From: Pelagophyceae sp. CCMP2097
Taxonomy: Eukaryota > Sar > Pelagophyceae
Length of the DNA: 34,378 nt
Assembly: GCA_026770575.1 (NCBI GenBank)
Contig: MU657200.1
Coordinates: 1 to 34,378 of the forward strand
Direction of reading: 5' to 3'
The position numbers were made by a program, and so were the translations under genes. Of the stretch, positions 20,082-29,086 are shown piece after piece. Within the stretch, counting starts at the first letter, position 1, and every line of letters starts with the position of its first letter. The notes under the pieces are model-generated. The model had not been told where the DNA came from, did not search any database, and worked only from the letters and a program-made list of their open reading frames with translations.

Positions 20082-23000
20082 TCAGCTGGCGCCGGCGAGT
20101 CTGGGCAATCGCGGCGACGCCGGCGGGGCGCGCGCGAGCTTGGACGGCGAGGCGTGTCTGCTCGTCGGGGCTTTCCTCGGCGAGGGGGGCGGCGACCGCG
20201 GCGACCGCGGCGATTCGGGCAGGGCGTCTGCGGTATTCTTGCCGTCGGTTTTCACGGCCACGTCGCCGCCGCGCGCCAACGCTTGGAGCGTGAATTTGTT
20301 GCCCGAGGCCGCGATTCTCACAATGGCCGGGTTGCGGCTAAACGTGGTAGGGTCGGAGCGGAGCAGCTTCTCCATGAAGCCGTGCACGTCGTGGACCAAG
20401 TCAATCGTCTTGATCAGCCCGCTGTTGGAGAACCTGACGCGCCCGCCGCCGGACTGGCCCACGCTGTAAAGTTCGCTCCACATGGTCCACTTGAAGAACG
20501 AGGCCGTGTCGTCGTCGTCGTGGATGACGCTGTCCAGCTTGTAGACTAAATTGCCCGTCAAAAAGCCCTGTCGCCGCGCGTCGCTGCCCGCGTCGCGCGC
20601 CATGGCGCAGTCGCGGATCATGTCGTCGACGCCCACGAGGAAGACGCGCTGCGACCTACAAATCGAGTCTCGGAAGGGCTTGCAGCCTCGGACGGGTTGG
20701 AAACGGCGATTGCCTCTCTTTGACTCGATTCGCTCGACTCGAGGGGCCCTGGTTTGCAAACGGACGCTGTTTCTGCACGACTCGACGAAGGCCTCGTTGG
20801 AGGGCTCTTCGAAGTGTTGCCTGTAGGGGCACCTTGGCGCCGACTGGACGCACAAGTTATCCACGCAAGAGTTCCATTCCGCCCGGTCCACGCAGCACGC
20901 CGTCCGCAAGGCGCAGAACCGCGCCAGAACCTGCGTCCGCACCACCCCGGAGCAATGTCGGAGGAAGGACGGTCTCCGAGCGTCGCGCACGACGCGCGTA
21001 AAAGTCGGCTTGGGGGCGTCAACGTCGCACAAAGATTCGGCCGAGGAAGAGGAAGACATGGAGTGGTGCGACACGGCCGGCGAAACTGGCCGCTTTGCGA
21101 AGAGCTTGGATGGCGTCTCCGCCTCGGCCGAGTCTTTCCCTTCGCCGTTGGACAGTGACCGCTGCCGCTTCGTCTGACTTCGAGCCCCGGCGATGCTGTC
21201 TGCCAGCTTGCCGAGGCCGAGCGAATCTTCGCGCGCGCGGTCCGGGGACGTGGAGTCGTCGGTCCAGGGGAGGTTGCAATCGTAATGGGCAAAGTCGCCA
21301 AACGCGTCCTGCGACGCCCTCGCCGTCGGCGCAGAGTCGGAGAGCATCTTCGGCGCCACCACGGGCGGCAGCTCGTTGCACCGTAAGGCGTTCCAGTCTA
21401 ATCCTGCGAAGAACGAATGGTCCGAGATCATGCCCGGCCCGCTGCCCAGTCTCCGCGCGGGGTCGGCGACCAACAGCCTAGAGCACATGTCTGCTAAAGC
21501 CTCCGCACCGCCGCGGCCGCTCGGGCCGTCGCCGCCTCCCGCCACGGTCGAGACGTCTAGTCGCTGGACTTGGCCTGCCAGAGTTGCTCGGATGACGTGG
21601 AACTGCGAATCGCCGTCTGTAGGGTCGCCCCCGCAAGGGTGCGAATTGGAGGCCATGACGAACAAGAGCACGCCGTAGGCCCAGTGGTCGACTTCCGGGC
21701 CATAAGTGCCGCCGCGGAGCATCTCCGGGGCCATGTATAAAGGGGAGCCGCAAAGAGTCTGCATAGGCTTTGAGGCGTCGTACACCTCCTGCGCCGAAGC
21801 CCTCCGCCCTCGGCTGCCCTCGCCGTCGTAGTCGTAGGCCCTCGCGGCGAATCTGGCGCCGAGGTCGCCGCGGACGGCGACGCAGCCAAAGTCGGTGAGT
21901 TGCGCGTCGCCTCTGGCGGTGATCAAAATATTATCCGGCTTCAAGTCGCGATACGTTATGTCGTTGTCGTGCAGGTACCTTTGCAAGCGCGTCACGTGCA
22001 TCAAGGGCATCCCCGTGCTCTCACGGGCATTCCTGCCGCATGGCAAAGCCCCGGGCAGCACACTGTATGTACGGTTTGCCGGGCGCGGCTCCGTGCGTCA
22101 GCGCGTCGCAGGCCTGGGCGCCGAGGTAGCGCACGGCTCTGACGGGGAGGCGGCAGTCGGCCTGCTCCTCGAGGAGTGTGGTAAGCGTGCCGCCCGTCAC
22201 CTGAAGGAGGGGCTGGAGAAGCGCAACGACGGCTGGGACTCTGTGATTGCGCTTTGGCGTTGACTCCTCCGTCTCTGCTTTTCCTGGGCGTTGCTTTTAA
22301 ATCCGCCCTGGGTCTTTTCCTGGGCGTTTAAATCCAGGACGGGTTTGCCGACGCGGGTCCCAACGAGCTCGAGGACGATGTAGAGCTTGACGCTGTCGTA
22401 AAAAGTCGACTTCAGCTCGACAATAAACGGGTGCTGCACCGCGCCGAGGACGGCTGTTTCCATGGCCGCGTGCCTCCAGAGGCCCGTCACTTGCAGGAAG
22501 CCCTTGTCGAGCGTCTTGATCGCCACCGCCAAACCCGTCGCGTGCTCGCGAGCCTATCGTTCGACGGCATTGTGCGTAGATCCGCACGGCAGGGGACGGT
22601 CCCACGCCAGCCGGTGGACTCACGTGCCAGACCTTGCCGAAGGCGCCTTGGCCCAGTTTCTTGAGGAAGACGTAGTCGCAGGGCCCCGTGGTGCGGATGC
22701 CCAGGTCCAGCGCGCGCATGGGCACGGGCATGGGCCGCGGGGCGTCGTGGCGCGCGTTGAACGTCGAGCCGATGTGCTTTGAGAACCCGAGGACGTCCAA
22801 GGTCATGGTCATCTCCAGAATCCGATCTCCCCGGAAAGTCATTTCGCCCATCGCAATCGTCGAGGCGCCGTGCGTCAGCTCCCTCAGGGTGCACATGAAC
22901 GCGACGCGCGACGCGTCCGGCGCCGAGACGATGTCCTCGGCCAGCACCTCGTAAGCCAAGACCACGTTGGCGAACGGCTGCACGCCCAGAGCGGAGAAGG

Positions 23001-25692
23001 AAACCGCCTTGTCGCTCGACGCCGCGCACTTCTCGCCCGCGACCTACGCGCTCCGCTGGGCGCTTCTGGACCGCCCTTGCAGTGTCGGACGCACCATGTC
23101 TGCAATGAACGCGTCGATGCCAGCCAGAATCTTTATCGACCCGCAAAATGAAGTCTCGGAAATGGTCTGGAACCGGTACGGCGTCACCGGGTGCGTGTAG
23201 ACGAACTCGTCTGCGATGAGCTGCGCCCAGAGCTTGCGGCTCGCACTCCCCACACTTCGCAGCCCGCACCACGCCACCACGGCGGCGGACCTTGCCTTTC
23301 GCAAGTCGCTGAGGCGGAGGACGGCGACGTACGCCGCGACGACGTTCCTCGCCGCTTTTTCGTCGCCGCGCGAGTTGTCGTGCCTTCGGAGATTGCGAAA
23401 GCTGTCTCCAGAGAACCTTGAACGCAGCTGCGGCTCAGTCCCACAAGGCGCCTTCGCCTCGTGCCGGATGAACCTAAAGGAAGCGCTCCACGACCACGCG
23501 AGGGCGACACCCCGGGAGGCCACGGGCGGACAGTCGTTCCGATGAAACGCAGTAGGGAAACGCACTTGTCAAACGAAGATTCGCGCTTCAGCTCCGGCAC
23601 CTCGCCGCTCTTCAGCTCCGACTCGGGCACCGTCGGCACCGGGTCCTTCTTGGCCAGGACCGCGCGCCTAGAAAGAGGTTGGACGAAGGGCCGCGAGAGC
23701 GGGCCGCAAGAGTACGGCCGCCAGAGTAGGAAGTGCCGCGAGGGCGGCAAGGCCTTTGCGGCAGGAAGCGGCGCACCAGTCGAGGTCCGAGTACCAGGCG
23801 CAGTCCTTGTGCTGCGCGCTCGTCGCCCTATTATGGGCGTGTCTTCACACGGGCCGAAAAGCGCGCGTCCGAACAACACAAAAGGCGGCGCACCTCTTCG
23901 CCGGCGAGAGGTGGAGGAGGTCGGCGATGGCGGACCGCGCGTCGTCGCAGCACAAGTCCGCCGGCGGCGGCGGGAAGGACCCGACGAGGGCCTTTGCGCG
24001 GTCGTACCTGGCACACGATGGTATTTGGGGGCATTTGGGGGGTATTCCCCTCTTCCGACACGGCGCGAGGCGGTCCCCGACACGGCGCGAGGCGGCCCCC
24101 GGCGTCGGGGGTGCGTCGAATGCCGACGCCGGGTCGCACGTGTGCTTCTCCGCGTCGTAGAAGGGCGTCTTCCCGACGAGCATCAAATAAATCAGACATC
24201 CGAGCGACCACATGTCCGCCTGCTCTGTCACCGCCCGGTCGGCGTGCCACTGCTCCGGCGCCATGAACTCTGGCGTGCCGCAGACGGTCATGGCCCGGTC
24301 TGTCTTGACGTTTTTCGCGAGCCTAAATAAAATCCACGTCACGGTCCTTATTAATCCACGTCACGGTCCTTATTCGCCTTTGCGACGGTCCTTTGCCACG
24401 CTCCACGCTCCGCCTGCTCACCCAAAGTCGGCGAGGAGGATGTGGCCGTCGCCGGCGAGGAGGATGTTTTCGGGTTTTAAGTCGCGGAAGACCTATTTTT
24501 ACAGTGCTCTCAAGACGTACGTTCGACGGCACTCGATATCTTTCGGCGGCGGCGGCCACGAGGCCTCGTCCTCCGATCGAACCCCTCTTGCTCTCACGAC
24601 GCGTCGCTCCGTTGCTCGTTCCGCGGTCGGTTCTCCTTCCGGCCTTGGATCTTCAGCCTTTCCCTGACCCTTTCCGACGCGGCTGCCCACAATGTTGTTC
24701 ACGTGCAGGTGCGCGAGGGCGAGCGTCACCTCTGCGGCGTAGAGGCGCGCCTCGCGGCGCTCGAATCGGGAGTGCTTCCGCCGCGCCAGCGCGTGCGCCA
24801 CGTCGCCCCCTTCAGCGTACCTGCGGCCATCGCGTGAGCCACCTCGCGAGGCCTTTCGGCAGTGCGCCGACGCTGCCACGCGCGTGAGCACGAGGTAGAG
24901 GTGCTCGTGGTTCTGGAACGCCGCGTGCCTGCGAAGCCGCGTGGAACACGCGTGGAACACCAAACACACGTGCGACGCCAAACGCGTGCAACGGCTCGAA
25001 ATGTCAGCCAAGCACGCACAGGCGGACGATGAACGGGTGGCGGATCTGCGTCATGATGTTGCGCTCGGCGATGACGCGCGACGACTGGCCGCGCCTGGAT
25101 ACCGCGCCTCGGCGCGGGAAGCGCGCGCCAAGGGCAGAGGCGGCCGCGGGTCCGGATATCGCCCCCCCGGCGGTGCACGCAGTCATGCCGGTGCACGCAG
25201 GCGTGCATCCAGCGCGCTCTGGGGCCTCTGGGGCGCGCGTGGGCGATTTTGGCGGGCGCGGGCCGCACAGGAGGATTTGGTCTTTATCTTGAACTTTAAT
25301 CGCCACAAATTCGTCGTCCGACTTGCGCTGCGCCTATGCCCCGAAAGCGTCGGCGCGGCGACGAGGCCGGACGCCGGCCGTAAGGCGTTGAGCCCCGCAG
25401 GCCGTGTGTAGTGGTACGCACCTTCCAGACGACGCCAAAGGCACCGTGGCCTACGCTTGGGCGTGAAGCAGCCCCTCGATTCAGCGACCGCAGATACCCC
25501 GCCGGAAACGCCGCGCGCTCCCTCGGCGGCGGCGCTGTGTTTCGGCCGCCGCGTGGCCGCTAGGTTTTGCGCACCGATTTTGCTGAGGAGCTCAAACGCG
25601 GCCAGGCCATACATTTCGATGCTGACGTCGTGCGACGACCCGGGCAGCACGGGCTCGGCCGCCACCGCCGCGACGCTCGAGGCGGCGCCCAT
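20082..25692 (-). CDS. Tandem dual AGC-type protein kinase with a repeated NTF2/SnoaL-like module
   Basis: Seventeen exons on the minus strand: 25692-25575, 25450-25422, 25333-25269, 25094-25020, 24928-24884, 24820-24691, 24492-24422, 24322-24140, 24007-23894, 23827-23777, 23667-23566, 23473-23095, 23043-22624, 22553-22365, 22200-22097, 21978-20782, 20655-20082. They total 3846 nt (1281 aa) in one frame. Kinase A (about 34-294): GHGAFG loop 40-45, Lys62, YRD-type FRDLKPEN 156-163, DFG 176-178, APE 199-201, tail HKDCAWYSDLDW. Module A (about 329-549). Kinase B (about 577-900): GQGAFG 585-590, Lys607, YRDLKPDN 701-708, DFG 721-723, APE 775-777, with an unusually long activation segment. Module B (about 1018-1190), then an SP-rich tail (SPRSPPPSPRK). 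Both kinases keep all catalytic residues. Modules A and B align with each other. Module A and kinase B share one exon, so this is a single gene. Introns 5 and 15 are read as GC-AG. Confidence 0.85.
22201..22364 (-). repeat. Direct repeat inside kinase intron 14
   Basis: Within this 164-bp intron, GGATTTAAA and CGCCCAGGAAAAG each occur twice close together (about 22277-22340), so the intron grew by partial internal duplication. Confidence 0.6.
24055..24095 (+). repeat. 19-bp direct repeat inside kinase intron 8
   Basis: CCGACACGGCGCGAGGCGG occurs at 24055-24073 and again at 24077-24095, separated by 3 bp. Confidence 0.85.
24331..24374 (+). repeat. Perfect 22-bp tandem duplication inside kinase intron 7
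   Basis: The unit AATCCACGTCACGGTCCTTA plus TT occurs twice head to tail (24331-24352 and 24353-24374) near the 3' end of the 99-bp intron that follows the DFG codons of kinase A. Confidence 0.95.
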
Positions 25693-26375
25693 GCCCCTTC
25701 CGGCCCGGCCACCGCAAGAACCTTTCTCTGCAACCTCCACGGCCGTGACGGCCCTGAGTGGAAGTTTCGCGCTCGACAATTAAAATTTAAATTAAAGCGC
25801 CTAGAATGAAATCCGAGACACGGTCGCTGAGCAGGGGCGCGCCTCGCTGCGCCGCGATAACGGCGGCGCTCGCAGGCCGCCGCGGAAGTTTGCATAGCGC
25901 GGGGCGAGTTAAGACAGAGGAAGTGCGTTTAACCGTCGAAAAGACTCGTTCGAAAATGGGTGGATCTTGTGGCTGGGGACTTTCGAAGGATTTGAGGTGT
26001 CAGAAATTTGACCCTCAATCGTTCGACGATGTTGAGGATATCGACTCGAAAATATGGCTTGACTTCAAGTGAAGCGAAAGAGCAGCTTGATCGCAACTTT
26101 TCTGAAAAGAAGGAGAAAACACGAAAAGCATCACCCGATTAAATGTGACCCAAACATCGTTGCAACTCGCCTCGGGCGACGCCTTCTTCTTCTAATATGC
26201 ACTCCAATGAGCCACCGCCCGAATACAACCCGCACAACCCCTCCAAGGCGGCCTCGGGTGCGCAAAACCACTTTTTAAAAAGTCAACGGCCCTCTTCGCC
26301 TTTTGAATTTGCGCGGCTCTCCCACCGCGGAGATTGCCCGATTTTGAACGCGGGCAGCCGGCCCCGCGCGAGAGG
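25693..26375. other. Divergent intergenic region between the double-kinase and LSM14 genes
   Basis: 683 bp, with AT-richer sequence around 25770-26200. Frames here lack family motifs. It must contain the promoters and 5' UTRs of both genes. No specific site could be assigned. Confidence 0.5.
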
Positions 26376-28341
26376 ATGGGCGACGGCGCGTCGCCGCTCA
26401 TCGGGTCGACCATCTCGCTGATCTCGAAGAAGGACATTCGCTATGTCGGGACCTTGTATACCATCTACGCGGATGAACACTCGGTGGTGACGCCCCGCGC
26501 CGCGGTTCAAATTCCAACGACTCGGGTTCAAATTCCGAGACGTTGCACGCGCGAGATGCAGCTGGGGCAATCGAGCAATGCGCTCCCCATGGCCGTTTCG
26601 TCCGCGGGGGAGGCGCGCCGGTCTTTGGTCGTATGCCGGCGCGGTAGGTGCTGCAAAACGTGCTGAGCTACGGCACTGAGGGCCGCGGCGCGGCGCAGAT
26701 TTCGGGGTCGGACAAGTCGCACGACTTTATCAAATTCCGAGCGTCGGACATCAAGGACTTGCGAGTCCACCAAGCCGACCAGCCGCCGCCCACGCCGCCG
26801 CCGCCGCGCGCGCCCGCGCCGCCCGCGCCGGCACCGGCGCCGCACGCCGCCGCCGCGCCGAGGCCGCCGAACCTGACGCGCAGGCCGCAGCCGCCCATTT
26901 CCGCGCCGCCGACCGTCGCGCCGCCGACGGCCAGCTACGCCGCGGGCCACGCGACGCCGGCCGACGCCGCCGCCGCCGCGCACGCCGCGCTCGCCGCCGT
27001 GCACGCCGCCGCGCCGCAGCCGCCGCCGCGCCCGCAGCAGCAGCAGCGGCAGCCGCAGCAGCAACCGCCGCGGCCGCCGCAGCAGCAGCCGCCGCAGCGA
27101 CAGCGGCAGTCGCAGCCGCCACCGCAGCCGCCGCAGCAGCAGCAACCGCCGCCGCCGCCGCCACCGCGGCCGGAAGAGGACGGCGTCGCCGCGGCGCCGC
27201 CCGCCGCCGCTGTGAAGCCGCCGCGCGAGCCGCGCGAGCGCAAGCCGCGCGCGGCGGTCGACGTCGCCGCCACGCCTGCGGCGGCGGCGGCCAAGCGCGC
27301 CGCGTTGGCCGAACGCGCGTGCTTCACATGCGGCGAGGTCGGCCACCTCGCGCGCGACTGCCCCGACGCCGACGGCGCCGCGCCGCCGCGCGAGCCGCGG
27401 GCCGAGAAACGACCCGCGCCGGCCGCGCCCGACAAGCCGCCGCAGGGCCGCGCCGCAGCCGCCGCGCGGCCGCCAGGCGCACGCGCCGCGGCGCCGGCGG
27501 CGGCCTCGCAGCCGCCGCTGCGCGCGGCTGCCCCCGCGCCCGTGGCCGCGGCCAAGCCCGCCGCGCCGCGCAACGCCTGGGCCAAGCCGCCGACGGGCGC
27601 CGCGGCCGCCGCGCACGCCAATGGCACCGCCAACGGCGCGCACGGCCGGCCGGCCGCGGCGCCGGGAGACTCGCGGGCGGCGAGCCGGCCGCCGCCTGGC
27701 GGCCTCAAGGCGGCCGTCCCCAAGGTCGAGGCCAGGGCGGCGCCCGCGCCCAAGGCGGCGGCCAAGGCTGCGCCTGGCTCAGGCGACCACCTCCTCTCGC
27801 GCAAGGCGCGCGGCGGCCAGTCGGACGTCCAGCCGGAATCTGCGGTGCGTCGACTGCGGGTCCGATGTGATTCCCCGACGAGGGAATATGTTCAAAGGGC
27901 TCCCCTGGCTCACCTTTGCACTCGTAGGTGGGCGAGTTCGATTTCGAGCAGGCCTTTGCGCATTTTGACAAGGGCCGCGCCCAAATGGAGCTGCCGCCAG
28001 CGGAAGCAGAGGCGTTGGCGGCAAAAAAGTACAACGCCGAAAGCTCGTTCTTCGACGAACTCTCGAACGACGCCTCTGCAGCGTGCGTCTCCTTTGGGGC
28101 CTCCTCGGCCGGGCGGTGGGCCGCGGATATTTGGACCGCGGCGTTGCTCGCGCGTCGACGCGCGCGCGTGTCACCCGGGCGCTCTGGGCGGCTCCCCGAC
28201 GCCTTCGAAACAGGTACGTTTTGGAGCGGCGCACCAAGCGGCTGACGGCGTCCGAGGAGCGGTCGCTGAACTGCGAGACGTTTGGGTCGTCGGCGCTGGC
28301 CACTACCGGCCCGCGACGCAGCGGTGGCCGCGGTGGCCGCG

Positions 28342-28372
<31 letters not shown>

Positions 28373-28484
28373 CGGTGGCGGTAGCAGCGGCCGCGACGGT
28401 GGCCGCCGCGGCGCCGCCGGCGCCGCCGCGCCGCAGGGCGGCACTCGACCACCGGCGGCGCCCCGCGCCGCGAAACAGCCCTGA
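26376..28484 (+). CDS. LSM14: LSM14/Scd6/RAP55-type mRNP protein with an inserted CCHC zinc knuckle
   Basis: Four exons: 26376-26486, 26648-27844, 27928-28082, 28214-28484; 577 aa. The N-terminal LSm domain reads PLIGSTISLISKKDIRY...TLYTIYADEHSVVLQNVLS and ends in FIKFRASDIKDLRV. A long Pro/Ala/Gln-rich linker follows. At residues 262-275 is CFTCGEVGHLARDC, a CX2CX4HX4C zinc knuckle not normally part of LSM14. After it come the family's FDF box (EFDFEQAFAHFDK, residue 440 onward), the FFD box (477-479), the TFG box (510-512) and a C-terminal RGG/polyglycine tail. Known family role: translational repression and P-body assembly through DDX6/Dhh1 and 4E-binding partners. The knuckle could add RNA binding (inference). 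Intron 1 (161 bp) separates the LSm strands at exactly the expected point. Confidence 0.9.
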
Positions 28485-29086
28485 GCTGCCAGGCGGCGGA
28501 CCTCGGCCGAGCGCCGCCGCCTCGAGACGCCGCCGCCTTCATACGCGGCCGCCTCCAGACGCCGCCGCCGCTTCCCCGTCGAGGGAGCGCGGCGCCGGCC
28601 GCGCATCGCGGCCCTCTGGACCTGCGGCCCTGGGCGACGACACGTCACGGCCCTTTGCACGGAACGGCCCTTTGCGACGCTCTCTCTTTGCGACGCTCTC
28701 ACCGTGCGCGCGGCGCGCGAATACGATCCACTGTGCAGACGGGGGATCTCGGTGGCCGCCCCTCTAAATGAACGAATTGACGGAACGACTAAGGGGACCA
28801 CGCGCCCCCCGGGCGAGATGCCCAGCCCTGTCCGCGTCGCTTGGGCATCTCGGACCGGTCTCGACGTCCAAGGGAGTCCTCATCGTGCACCTGGGCAGTT
28901 AGCTGGATAGCGCCTCGTCGGTCGAACAAGCCTCCTCGGAATTTGTTCTTCAGAATTCTTTGGAAACTTTTAGGCTGCAAATGCAGAAAAAAGTTGATTC
29001 TCGTCGAAGAAAATCCTCTCGCCGCGGCTTGCACCTCGTCTCGGTCTCGTCTCGGCCGAGGGCGCGCCCCCCGCTCCGCGCCGGCG
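28485..29086. other. Intergenic region between LSM14 and HADHA
   Basis: 602 bp, both neighbours on the plus strand. The first part has repeated GCCGCCGCCTC units (about 28500-28575) and duplicated ACGGCCCTTTGC and TTTGCGACGCTCTC words (about 28646-28700). A perfect hairpin is listed separately. No gene is supported. Confidence 0.5.
28814..28852. other. 11-bp perfect inverted repeat (hairpin) with 17-nt loop
   Basis: CGAGATGCCCA at 28814-28824 pairs fully with TGGGCATCTCG at 28842-28852. It lies 330 bp after the LSM14 stop and 235 bp before the HADHA start. It could be a 3'-UTR or 5'-leader structure or a chance palindrome. Confidence 0.6.

Noticed and set aside
25806..26072. 88-residue plus-strand frame in the kinase/LSM14 intergenic region
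   Set aside because: No family resemblance, no splice context, and it sits where both divergent promoters are needed.
26528..27804. Large minus-strand frames opposite LSM14 exon 2
   Set aside because: They are Arg- or Gly/Ala-rich mirror frames of the Pro/Ala/Gln linker, without motifs, whereas the plus strand holds LSm, CCHC and FDF motifs.
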